64,000 nucleotides of DNA from Biomphalaria glabrata (taxonomy: Eukaryota; Mollusca; Gastropoda; Planorbidae): NCBI RefSeq assembly GCF_947242115.1, contig NC_074720.1, positions 11,348,645-11,412,644 of the forward strand, written 5' to 3'. The notes beneath the pieces were generated by a model. It was not told where the DNA came from. It saw nothing but the letters and a program-made list of their open reading frames with translations, and did not search any database. The translations under genes were made by a program, and so were the position numbers. This document shows positions 53,945 through 64,000 of the stretch, one piece after another. Numbering within the stretch: position 1 is the first letter of the stretch; each line of letters begins with the position of its first letter.

Positions 53945-55580
53945 TTATTGGCAATTAATGAAATCGGATAAATTATAGATCGCGTGTGAAGTGTGCAAAG
54001 GGTATATGTGTGGATTGTTTGAAGCGATGGGTAATTATTTTCGGCTAAAAATGAAATTGTTTTCTTTAAATGATAATTATTTTAGATTTAAGATTTTTCA
54101 CACACTATCTTCGTATGCAAGCCTACATTAAGTTAGGACCGTCTTATTTCTACAAAAGAAATGTGTTCAAAGTTAGTTAAATAATATGGTCTACTTATTC
54201 ACACTTCACCGTCTACCTTAATCAATGAAAAGATTATTTGAAAAAAAAAAAACTATTAATTGAACTGGATTAATAGGAAAACAGAACCAGATAGAGCGAC
54301 CAGCCAAACTGAAAGATCGGTAGTTTGAATCCTTATGATGACTCGACATTGCCATGTCGTCCGTGAGTTCACTATATCTTGAAAAAGTACCTATCTTTTA
54401 ATTAGACCTAGATATCTAGTTGTAATTCTTTTTAGCTAGGATGAACAATTTCTCCAAAGAAGAATACATGTTTAACAGAGTTCGATTTAGAATTTATTTT
54501 ATCTCACGGCTGAAACAGAAATATATCTCTCAGATTGCTTACTAGTTAACTTTATTAACAAAATATTTTTTTCAGATGATGTTTGGTAAAAATGCCTACC
54601 TGGCAATAAAATCATCTATCATTCAATCTTACGAAACATGACCAGGTTTTTATGAATGTGCAATTTAATCTTCATACTGAGCTAAAACAATTTTTTACTA
54701 CATTACCTGAAACTAAACTGCAACCAAAACAGATATCCAAATGCAGACATTTGTAATTGCAGACTGTATAAAGAGAATTGGAATCGAGGTCATAGCGACC
54801 ATGCAAGTGAGATATCAGATATTGACATTCCTCTTGTTTTAGGAAATTTATTGTTTGGAGAATTTATGACCGGAACACAGTCGGCCAGGCACTCAATTAG
54901 AAAAGAAAAGGAACATAGTTCTACATTTTGTTCCGAATAATACATTAGCAAACTTTTTTATTTTCATTAACTGTCAGTTGAGCTATTTTATCTCTTTTCG
55001 TTAGATGGAGGATTGGATTTTGCTTCTTTGCTTGTACTCATATGTTTAGTGTGTTGGTTTGCATTAGACTTCCCTTAATTGAAGATTAAAATTGAGGACA
55101 TTGCAATACATAGGCCCTTGTAAAATATGTTATTCATGACCGCTTTTAAAAAAAAAAAGGATTTTTTTTAGGGGACAATTAAAATTGTATATAATTTATT
55201 TTAATGAGAAGAACAATGATGTCAGGCACTGTAGTGACGTCATTGACATGAGACGTCAACAGACAAAAAGGAGTCTCCCGTTTGTACAGACGAATGTTTT
55301 CTGGTCTGCGATGTCTCGCCTGCAGACTAGGCCCACTTCACTAGACAAAGTGTGATTTAGTAGTCTGTGACAAAACATGGAAAGTGATTGATTACTTGAA
55401 GGTAGAATCAAAGTGAGACCTCTGAATAAACTAGCATTTGTTGGCAATGGGATGTGTCGTAGACAAAGTCTGTGTGTGTGTGTGTTAATTTGCCAGGTGG
55501 ATTACCTAAGGAATGTAATTTATTTACTTGAAATAAGTCTCAATACGCTCACGTGATCAAAAGGGGAAAGCGGTAAAGTA
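53945..55580. other. Intergenic stretch, no gene seen
   Basis: AT-rich DNA. A 63-codon minus frame at 55256-55447 is not recognised. A short (GT)n run lies near 55472. Confidence 0.4.
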
Positions 55581-55585
55581 GTTGA

Positions 55586-56497
55586 AGATTGAAGACAGGA
55601 AAGAACGTCATGAGCCCGGGAAGATTTGAAGACAGAAGTTCATAAGATCTAGAAGACAGGAAAGAACGTCATGAGCCCGGGAAGATTTGAAGACAGAAGT
55701 TCATAAGATCTAGAAGACAGGAAAGAACGTCATGAGCCCGGGAAGATTTGAAGACAGAAGTTCATAAGATCTAGAAGACAGGAAAGAACGTCATGAGCCC
55801 GGGAAGATTTGAAGACAGAAGTTCATAAGATCTAGAAGACAGGAAAGAACGTCATGAGCCCGGGAAGATTTGAAGACAGAAGTTCATAAGATCTAGAAGA
55901 CAGGAAAGAACGTCATGAGCCCGGGAAGATTTGAAGACAGAAGTTCATAAGATCTAGAAGACAGGAAAGAACGTCATGAGCCCGGGAAGATTTGAAGACA
56001 GAAGTTCATAAGATCTAGAAGACAGGAAAGAACGTCATGAGCCCGGGAAGATTTGAAGACAGAAGTTCATAAGATCTAGAAGACAGGAAAGAACGTCATG
56101 AGCCCGGGAAGATTTGAAGACAGAAGTTCATAAGATCTAGAAGACAGGAAAGAACGTCATGAGCCCGGGAAGATTTGAAGACAGAAGTTCATAAGATCTA
56201 GAAGACAGGAAAGAACGTCATGAGCCCGGGAAGATTTGAAGACAGAAGTTCATAAGATCTAGAAGACAGGAAAGAACGTCATGAGCCCGGGAAGATTTGA
56301 AGACAGAAGTTCATAAGATCTAGAAGACAGGAAAGAACGTCATGAGCCCGGGAAGATTTGAAGACAGAAGTTCATAAGATCTAGAAGACAGGAAAGAACG
56401 TCATGAGCCCGGGAAGATTTGAAGACAGAAGTTCATAAGATCTAGAAGACAGGAAAGAACGTCATGAGCCCGGGAAGTTTTGAAGACAGACTCTAGT
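55586..56497. repeat. 61-base satellite-like array, about 15 near-identical units
   Basis: The unit contains GAAGACAGGAAAGAACGTCA, TGAGCCCGGGAAGATTTGAA and GACAGAAGTTCATAAGATCT. Inner units are identical as read; only the first and last differ. The period is not a multiple of three, so the array is not coding. Confidence 0.97.
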
Positions 56498-56499
56498 GT

Positions 56500-57475
56500 T
56501 TGCAGAAAAATTAAAACCGTTTAAAAGTATGGAACGTTGTTGCCAACTTTCTAGTGGTTCAAGTGTTTATAAATGTTTGAGTGAGGGAATGAATGGGTGA
56601 ATCCTGTAGTTGAAAACATGAACTAAAATAAGTTTGAACATAATTAAATAGTTCAGATCTCTAATTATTGTTATGTAGAAAAATAGCTAGAGTATAATGT
56701 TCACTTAGTTAAAACAAAAGTTGTTTTCAATTCCTCTATTTTTGAAGCTTATAGTGGTCTTTAATCTCAAATTCTAATATATTTCTTATAAGAGATGAAC
56801 GAGTTGTAAGCTTGGGCATAATTTATGGTCGGAATGATGTCGCCTATATAGCAGTAGCCCTCCCCCCCTCTTAAAGAGGCAAATGTGATCAAAGAAACGG
56901 CAAATATTTGATACAATTTGGGATCAGTATTATTTTGATAAGCAAAAGCTTGTTTTTAAAGATGCCATGGGCATTGTATAATTTTGCATCTCAATTTTAT
57001 GTAAAAGTTGGTTTTAAAAAAAGTGTATTTAATGAGATAATTTTGTTTATGATAAAACTAGATGACTCCTTGAATCAGTACTTTTGTTTTTATTATTTAT
57101 AGTTACCAGTATGTAAGACATTGAGAGTTCAACGCCCCTGAACACTAATAAAATGTTACGCTTCATTGGTTTTGTTGAACTGTCAACCTAACAACAATTG
57201 TCAATGGAAACATTCTTTTATTTGTGCAAGAGTTTCTTTGAAACGCCAGAAGGTGGGAAGAATTAGTAGCTAACATGCGTAGAGAGTGATTGATTTTGAT
57301 TGTAGTTTAGTGAACAATGCTTGGCTATGTTAAGGCCCAGCAGACAATATTTCTCTTGGAGAGCAGGAAGAAATAACTATGTTTCCTATAGATATAGATT
57401 CTAGTGATAAATTACATTGGAAATATTTGTTCAGGTAGAATCTCACTCTATGCCGTGGGCCTTGAAATCCCAAAA
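56500..57475. other. Stretch between tandem arrays, no gene seen
   Basis: Ordinary AT-rich DNA with no exon or repeat family that I recognise. Confidence 0.4.
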
Positions 57476-57479
57476 CAAG

Positions 57480-57710
57480 CAAAATATACAAAAATTCTTT
57501 ATTTTAAAAACAAAACCTATTACTATCATATGTCTAAATACTGCAAGAAGTATCCTTTTGGTTAATTTTTATTGATTCATGTGTTGTTATCGACAAGGAA
57601 TTATTGTGCATACTTTCAACTTGTTCCGAGAATGTCAGTGGGAGAAATAAAATGTACAAGATTTGTACCAGACAGACAAACGGATATAAACTTTGTTACA
57701 AATAAATTCC
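57480..57710 (+). repeat. Repeat C, single unit
   Basis: It has TTTTATTGATTCATGTGTTG, CTTTCAACTTGTTCCGAGAA, GTGGGAGAAATAAAATGTAC and ACCAGACAGACAAACGG and ends ATATAAACTTTGTTA. Confidence 0.65.
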
Positions 57711-57987
57711 AGCCTTATTTGGGACACTATTCTAAACTAGTATACTCTTCAGTGTCCAAGCTCTTGGCTGCTTGATCATCTACTAACGTAAAATGTACAG
57801 TCCCTTGGAGCCTTCATTTGAAAGACTACTAAGTAATAATGATAAAAGGTTAAAGCTCGAGAGTAAAGATTGTTTCTTTATGAGCAAACGGCAAACTCGA
57901 ATCCATGTTTTTAAGTCTAAATTTTCAATGTGAACTACAGTGGATGACTTTACTTCTTTAGAGTGAACGCCCCCTTCCAGCGACAAG

Positions 57988-58358
57988 AGGTACACTCGGT
58001 ACACTCGATACACTCGGTACACTCACTCGGTACACTCGGTACACTCGATACACTCGATACACTCGGTACACTCGGTACACTCACTCGGTACACTCGGTAC
58101 ACTCGGTACACTCGATACACTCGGTACACTCGGTACACTCGATACACTCGGTACACTCGGTACACTCGGTACACTCGATACACTCGGTACACTCGGTACA
58201 CTCGATACACTCGATACACTCGATACATTCGGTACACTCGATACACTCGATACACTCGGTACACTCGATACACTCGGTACACTCGGTACACTCGATACAC
58301 TCGGTACACTCGGTACACTCGATACACTCGGTACACTCGATACACTCGGTACACTCTA
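57988..58358. repeat. 9-base minisatellite with two unit types
   Basis: About 40 units of CGGTACACT or CGATACACT, differing by a single base, with two extra ACTC steps near the left end. Because 9 is a multiple of three, five overlapping apparent frames arise (YRV, TRY and ECT/ECI repeats); none is taken as a gene. Confidence 0.97.
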
Positions 58359-58451
58359 TTACAAAAAGTTGTAGGGGAAACATTGAGGAAGCTTTAGGGG
58401 AAGTCAAGGTAGCATCAATGATGTACGAGTGAACATTCATAGTACCCATTG

Positions 58452-59592
58452 TAAAGGCGAACAATGAAAACAGCCTTGATCCCAGGTCAAGGGAAACAGC
58501 ATTGATCCCAGTCCCGAGAAAACAGCCTTGATCCCAGGTCAAGGGAAACAGCAATGATCCCAGTCCAGAGAAAACAGCCTTGATCTCAGGTCAAGAGAAA
58601 CAGCATTGATCCCAGTCCAGAGAAAACAGCCTTGATTCCAGGTCAAGGGAAACAGCATTGATCCCAGTCCAGAGAAAGCAGTCTTGATCCCAGGTCAAGG
58701 GAAACAGCATTGATCCCAGTACCGAGAAAACAGCTTTGATCCCAGGTCAAGGGAAACAGCATTGATCCCAGTCCCGAGAAAACAGCCTTGATCCCAGGTC
58801 AAGGGAAACAGCATTGATCCCAGTCCCGAGAAAACAGCCTTGATTCCAGGTCAAGGGAAACAGCATTGATCCCAGTCCAGAGAAAACAGCATTGATTCCA
58901 GGTCAAGGGAAACAGCATTGATCCCAGTCCAGAGAAAGCAGTCTTGATCCCAGGTCAAGGGAAACAGCATTGATCCCAGTCCCGAGAAAACAGCCTTGAT
59001 CCCAGGTCAAGGGAAACAGCATTGATCCCAGTCCCGAGAAAACAGCCTTGATCCCAGGTCAAGGGAAACAGCATTGATCCCAGTCCCGAGAAAACAGCCT
59101 TGATCCCAGGTCAAGGGAAACAGCATTGATCCCAGTACCGAGAAAACAGCTTTGATCCCAGGTCAAGGGAAACAGCATTGATCCCAGTCCCGAGAAAACA
59201 GCCTTGATTCCAGGTCAAGGGAAACAGCATTGATCCCAGTCCCGAGAAAACAGCCTTGATTCCAGGTCAAGGGAAACAGCATTGATCCCAGTCCAGAGAA
59301 AACAGCATTGATTCCAGGTCAAGGGAAACAGCATTGATCCCAGTCCAGAGAAAGCAGTCTTGATCCCAGGTCAAGGGAAACAGCATTGATCCCAGTCCCG
59401 AGAAAACAGCCTTGATCCCAGGTCAAGGGAAACAGCATTGATCCCAGTCCCGAGAAAACAGCCTTGATCCCAGGTCAAGGGAAACAGCATTGATCCCAGT
59501 CCCGAGAAAACAGCCTTGATCCCAGGTCAAGGGAAACATCATTGATCGCAGTCCAGAGAAAGCAGCCTTGATTCCAGGTCAAGGGAAACAGG
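58452..59592. repeat. 52-base satellite-like array, about 22 units, each a 26-base dimer
   Basis: Half-units are GGGAAACAGCATTGATCCCA and GAGAAAACAGCCTTGATCCC with a GGTCAA or GTCC spacer. A rare variant with AAAGCAGTCTTGATCC recurs at 58671, 58931 and 59347, spaced by exactly 5 and 8 units, which shows block duplication. Non-coding. Confidence 0.97.
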
Positions 59593-59934
59593 CTTAATTC
59601 AAAAACAAAATCTCAATAATCCTTATGAATTGTTTACTCTGCATGTGCTAATAAAAAAAAACTCGTAAAGTCGCTATCTCTGACTTTAATTTTATGTCAT
59701 GAAAAAAGAGATTAAAGAAGAAAAAACTGCAACTGTCCACTTTTACAAATATATTTAAATTAATGTATGTACCAGGAAATATTTATTACCATTTATTTTG
59801 AATGAATACAACAGTTTATCGTCACATTTATAAAAACGACTTTGTTTGTCTCTTTGTTTATTAGTTTGTTTCCTGCGTTCCTTTTCAAATAAAAACTCTT
59901 ACTTCCTAGTTCAAACCTTCAGACCGCTAATTAC

Positions 59935-60141
59935 TGTCTTTTATCTGAAAATTACATGGTTTAGCTCCCTTTCTGCTATATAAAACAAAATTAATTAATT
60001 AGTACTAAATGACTAACTAACTGGATAATTTTTGGATTGTTCGTGTATTGTCATTGACTATGAATAATTATTCAAAATTTCAAATAGATCTTAGATTGGG
60101 AATTGGGTGAAAAAAAACGTGCCAAAACGTAATAAGGTGAT
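59935..60141 (+). repeat. Repeat C dimer, first unit
   Basis: TTAATTAATTAGTACTAAAT, ATTGACTATGAATAATTATT and GATTGGGAATTGGGTGAAAA follow repeat C order. The second unit resumes at about 60378, after an LTR-like insertion. Confidence 0.6.
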
Positions 60142-60375
60142 TGTTGTGACACGGTTACTATGTGTGGTCAACCGTGACACACGGTCAAGTGTTGGGTACC
60201 TGGGAGTTAAGGGACTTGCAGAAGTGACGAGTGTGTTGTAAACCAAGAAGAAGGATGTCATCTAGTGGAGTTGTGCTGTAGATAATGTTAGCCTTGTACT
60301 TATGTTACTGTTAAATACTTTACAATTAAAGGAACTTGTTTCTTCACAGTGATTAAATCCATAGATACATCCACA
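60142..60375 (+). mobile_element. Short LTR-like fossil between two repeat C units
   Basis: About 230 bases starting TGTTGTGACACGGTTACT and ending ACATCCACA. It has an inverted near-palindrome at its start (GTGACACGGTT and AACCGTGACAC) and ATTAAAGGAACTTG near the end. The TG..CA ends and lack of coding fit a small solo LTR or TRIM. I see no clear target duplication. Family unknown; not a whole element. Confidence 0.3.
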
Positions 60376-60377
60376 TC

Positions 60378-60605
60378 TCCCATTAAGTAGCATTTATTCC
60401 CCTTATTTCGTTATCAAACAAAATAATTAATAATCATTAACAATTAATTAACTAATTTGTCGGGTACAAAGAATAATTGTGCAAAGTTTCAACTTGATCC
60501 GAGAATGGGAAATGATAGAAAAAATATGTTCAAACTTTTTACCAGACAGACAGAGGGAGTTCATATAAGCTTTGTAAAAATCCGTTTGTAGCATTCTCCC
60601 TTTAC
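60378..60605 (+). repeat. Repeat C dimer, second unit
   Basis: It has TAACAATTAATTAACTAATT, GTGCAAAGTTTCAACTTGAT, CCGAGAATGGGAAATG, ACCAGACAGACAGAGGGAG and the end ATATAAGCTTTGTAAAAATC then CGTTTGTAGC. Confidence 0.75.
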
Positions 60606-60619
60606 ACAATTCGGGATTT

Positions 60620-60782
60620 TTATGACGCCCCCAGGTTTACCCTTATGGGTACCCGAAATAAGTTGGTCAAACTAAAGGATGTTGGCAACATGACACCCTC
60701 CTTAACCGTCGATCATGGAAACAGTTGACCCCTACATCACGCAAGTTCTGAAAGGGGTACTTTACATCTCTCTTTACTTTTA
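60620..60782 (+). repeat. SINE family 1, 3' part
   Basis: CTTATGGGTACCCGAAATAA, AACATGACACCCTCCTTAAC and TTCTGAAAGGGGTACTTTAC follow the family 1 body order, without the tRNA-like head. Confidence 0.7.
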
Positions 60783-60789
60783 GCTAGAA

Positions 60790-62090
60790 ATTAACTGCTC
60801 TTCCTTCTACGTCTGTCAAAGAATTACATTAACTTCAATTCACAATTCAATTCAATTCACTAGTATGAGTGTTTTGGAGGGAATGTGTACAAATGTAAAA
60901 GTGATCTCACAGTCATCTCTGCAGTTACATATTGTTTCATTTGTTTATTTGGCTGGTCAGTAGAGCCTGCCAAATGTGTTGCTGTATCCTGTTAAATTTA
61001 AACCTGACACCCAATCTACACATATTGTAACCAAATATCCTAAAATTTCAAGAATAGAGGGATTTTTTTAATCTCTATTTTGGTTGCCAGAAAAAAAAGA
61101 TTACAGGTAAAAAAAAAAACACATTGACGCTACATAAAAAAACATAGATTAACCAATAAATTCAATTTCTTTTTTTCTTTTCTCTTTTTTTTCCTGTCTT
61201 TATTTTTGTTTTAATATGAACAATATCTGCCAACTCCAGTCAATCAAGCTGCCCATAAAATTCTAAAAAAAGCTGCTGCAACTGTGTTCTCGGAACGAAA
61301 TGTCTTTTGTATTTATTTCTGTTAGTTTCGTGTGAACATGTACGTTATAAAGGCACAGCGCTAGTCCTACGACTGTGATACGACTAGCATTGTCTTGGTG
61401 TCCACATAAACAAAAGTCTAAATGTCAGTCCTAATCAAAATGACATGAACACAAAGAATGACATTGATGACAACACTGAGACTGTCATTAAATCTACACA
61501 CACTAGAGAAATGTTGATTGTTATTTCATAGCATTGTTATTATTTATATGGCTGTAGAAGTTGATAATAACCTTAGTTGCATAAAGAATTTTTCAAGGCT
61601 TTTTTATAAGCCCGCATCTTTATCAATAAAATCACATCAAATATTGCTAGCCCAAATTATTCAACCTTTTTATCGCCTTACCCCTTGCTGTCGCCCAAGG
61701 ACCCCCAGAAATACGTTTGAAACTAGTAGACCCTAACGCCACTAACCTAAGGCTTTCATCTACAGACCTTCAAATACTAGCACCGGACACCATCAATGCT
61801 TTCAAGCCCATTGCCATTTTTTTTTTTGCTAGATAGACAGAGAGACAGAGAGTGAGTTGATTAAAGCTTTGTAATTATAAAAAAAAAAAAGATGGCTGGA
61901 ACTATAAGGTCTTAGATTAATTTCGAATGAAAATAGCGTCAAAATAGATCAAACATATACTTAGCGATATTTCTTAAAACAAAGAATGAAGTCTAAGCGT
62001 TTCACTGTAACTTGAAAGTAAAACAATTTTGGTGTTGATAAGTCTCTTTTAAGATGAAAAAATATAAGGAGGCTTCAAATCCAAAGTGTC
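60790..62090. other. Intergenic stretch, no gene seen
   Basis: AT-rich. About 61640-61815 is less AT-rich and includes ACCCCTTGCTGTCGCCCAAG, probably repetitive. A partial repeat C end (GACAGAGAGTGAGTTGATTA then AAGCTTTGTAA) lies at about 61838-61875. Confidence 0.4.
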
Positions 62091-62094
62091 CATA

Positions 62095-62335
62095 CTCTTT
62101 AAATTAGAAAAAGTAAAGTTCATCTTTCAGACCTTGCGATCCAATGGACAGTTAACGAGGGTATCACGTGGCCAGCAGAATGACCAACCGCGTCTACTTC
62201 CCCCTTCTAATGTCAGGTACCCATTAGAGTTTAATTAACTCAGGGGCGTTCTTAAAATCCAAAAATTAAAAATCCCAGTCAACCTCGGGTTCGGTAGCCA
62301 AGCTCTTTACCCCTCAGCCACCACGAGCCTCTGAT
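62095..62335 (-). repeat. SINE family 1, full-length copy, inverted
   Basis: On the minus strand the head is GAGGCTCGTGGTGGCTGAGG, box B region ACCGAACCCGAGG, then GACTGGGATTTTTAATTTTT and the common body and end. Confidence 0.85.
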
Positions 62336-62364
62336 TGAATGAGGTTAAAGGTTAAAGAGTATGT

Positions 62365-62700
62365 TATAATAATAATAAGGTTTGTCTTCGAGTCCGAAGA
62401 TTAATGAGGAATGCAGTGTTTCCTGTGGCTATACAGCCCCAGCTGCGATCTACATGTTTTGCCACATCCAGCGCAGGCATAACCATTGTCCGCCGGTGGT
62501 CGATTTAGATTTTCTTTTCGCGGTCTGCGTCTGTCCTCGGCAGCGGATTTTCTTTTAGTCTCAAATGTGTATCCCGTGGCCTTTGTAAGTGACCTCCAGC
62601 TGTCTCGTTCACCTGCGACCAGGTGCTCTCTCCTGCGACAGTTAAAGCAAGTTGGCACCTAAGCTGGTGGCGTTTCCGTGGGGCGCCTCTGTTACACCCA
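62365..62700 (-). mobile_element. LINE 3' end with C-terminal zinc finger
   Basis: The minus-strand frame ending near 62401 reads ERDSWRSLTKATGYTFETKR, then GYACAGCGKTCRSQLGLYSH and RKHC, a C2H2-like finger of the type found at the end of some animal LINE proteins. The (TTA)n tail is at 62367-62378. The upstream part of the protein is lost, apart from a GAPRKRHQ piece near 62690. A second copy is at 18490-18908. Confidence 0.75.
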
Positions 62701-62729
62701 GCACAACTGTCTGTGCTTTACCAACGTAT

Positions 62730-64000
62730 ATTATGTAACCATTAGAGCTGGGTGGACTTAGGGGCAAGGACTCCCAGGATGGGCAACGACTGAGAGAATT
62801 ACCCCGAACAGAGTTCGATGGCGAAGTACTCCCCCTGGAGTCAGAAGGATTAAGTCAAGCCACATTGTATTGGTCACATTGACAAAAACCTGGTCACTTA
62901 CACCTGTCCCAATACACAGAGAATTGTGCGTATTGATACCCATTGATACCCATTGCCCTTTTTTTCTGTATTTCTTTTTCAAACTCTATAGTCACCAATG
63001 TTTCCCTTAAATCAGATTGACCCAAAGCAAGTATTTCAGTCCAGCCCTGTACTTAACCAGTCATTAAAAGCGAAAAGATAAAACGGTTCACTGCGGTCCC
63101 CTCTAAACAAATCTCTTTATTTCAATTCCCCTATTTCTGTCTCATTGATTATTGAATCCTAACTTCTAAGATTTGTTTTTTTTCCCCTCGCGCATGGGCT
63201 CGTTTCTCATAACCGTGGCTCTATCACCTTGCCGTTTCCTATTTACTGAACGAATACAAGGGAAGAGGCACGTTCCGCGTGAATGGCGTCATATCGATCT
63301 ACATGTCATTCGCATACTCTCGACAACTAACTCGCTAATATATGAATTTCTCGAGATACCGTTATTTCTCCACGTTTTTTTTTTTCATACTCTCAACAAC
63401 AGATTTCTAGGTAAAGATATTACAAAATTTCCAAAATGAAAAGCTATTAGTTCTAGGTATAGAGATAACTTAAAATGAAAACAGAATCTCGCCTTCAGAT
63501 TGTAGACACAATTTTTAGCTTTGTGCTAAGTCGACTTTGAACTATTTTTTATCAAAGACAATAACATTGTCCATAGAGATTAGAGATTTTTATACATGGC
63601 GGAAAAAAACTATAAATAGCAAGCTTTTTGATGTCTTCGGTGTACAAAAAAATGTAAATGTTGATAAGCTGGGTTTTTTTGTTAAGTTATATGATAATTT
63701 TTTTTTACTTTTTTAACACTGCAGAATCACATTCTCGTTTATAAAACAAAAATAATTCTAATACTATGGAATATGTTTACTTTCAATCTATAATATATAT
63801 AAATATATATATATATTATTCAACTAGGCAACTAACTAGCGGTAATGAAGGAGATTTGATACACAGATCAACTTCTATACATCAATATATTTAAATGATA
63901 GCTCATAACTTTTTTTTAGTTGACACCAGTGACGTTTAATTTAGCGTTCTTGACAGTATTTAGTTTTCAAGAAAAAGTCTGGAAAAAAGTTTGGACTCGT
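62730..64000. other. Right-hand end of the window, no gene seen
   Basis: A scrap of SINE family 1 body (ACCATTAGAGCTGGGTGGAC) lies at 62738-62760. The rest is AT-rich, with an 88-codon plus frame at 63173-63439 that has no recognised domain, and an (AT)n run at 63796-63817. Confidence 0.35.

Noticed and set aside
57950-58554. Five overlapping frames with YRV, TRY or ECT repeats
   Set aside because: They are readings of the 9-base array; no start context, splice signals or domains support a gene.
55586-59592. Regular arrays resembling a CRISPR locus
   Set aside because: There are no unique spacers between the units and the DNA is eukaryotic, so these are tandem repeats.
63173-63439. 88-codon plus frame
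   Set aside because: No domain, a T-rich start, and no exon signals.

Overview
The window is AT-rich, repeat-dense eukaryotic DNA with widely spaced small exons, GT-AG introns and many tRNA-derived SINEs. The repeat set (short tRNA-headed SINEs, non-LTR elements with microsatellite tails, hAT-type MITEs) and the protein similarities suggest an animal, most likely a gastropod mollusc such as a freshwater pulmonate snail. The organism is an inference, not a proof.

Two host genes can be assembled exon by exon, both on the minus strand. XRCC4, the non-homologous end-joining scaffold, runs from its ATG at 19460 to its stop at 12707 in ten coding exons and gives 357 residues with no frame conflict. 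A CNBD2-like protein with two cyclic-nucleotide-binding folds runs from 48056 to 25421 in thirteen coding exons and gives 713 residues. It includes a 41-base exon that is needed to keep the frame. A possible 3'-terminal exon of an unrecognised plus-strand gene lies at 3296-3544, followed by a polyadenylation signal. I see no functional link between the genes.

Layout: 1-1876 is a nearly open reverse-transcriptase fragment of a non-LTR element. 2-12 kb is accessory DNA with repeats, MITEs, an LTR-like GC-rich fossil and minisatellites. 12.7-19.5 kb is XRCC4. 19.5-25.4 kb is intergenic, with CTAG-rich DNA, a hAT MITE and LINE remains. 25.4-48.1 kb is the CNBD2-like gene, whose introns hold SINEs, hAT remains, a Mutator-like element with a 9-base target duplication and tiny TTAA-flanked MITEs. 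48.1-55.5 kb is intergenic with SINE, LINE and LTR-like copies. 55.6-59.6 kb holds three tandem arrays (61, 9 and 52 base periods). The rest is repeat-rich DNA without recognisable genes.

The oddest signal is a recurrent repeat, dimeric in three places. Two of its dimers end so close to exons that the 5' splice sites of XRCC4 intron 8 and CNBD2-like intron 9 lie at or inside the repeat edge. All splice assignments come from reading the sequence and have not been tested against transcripts.
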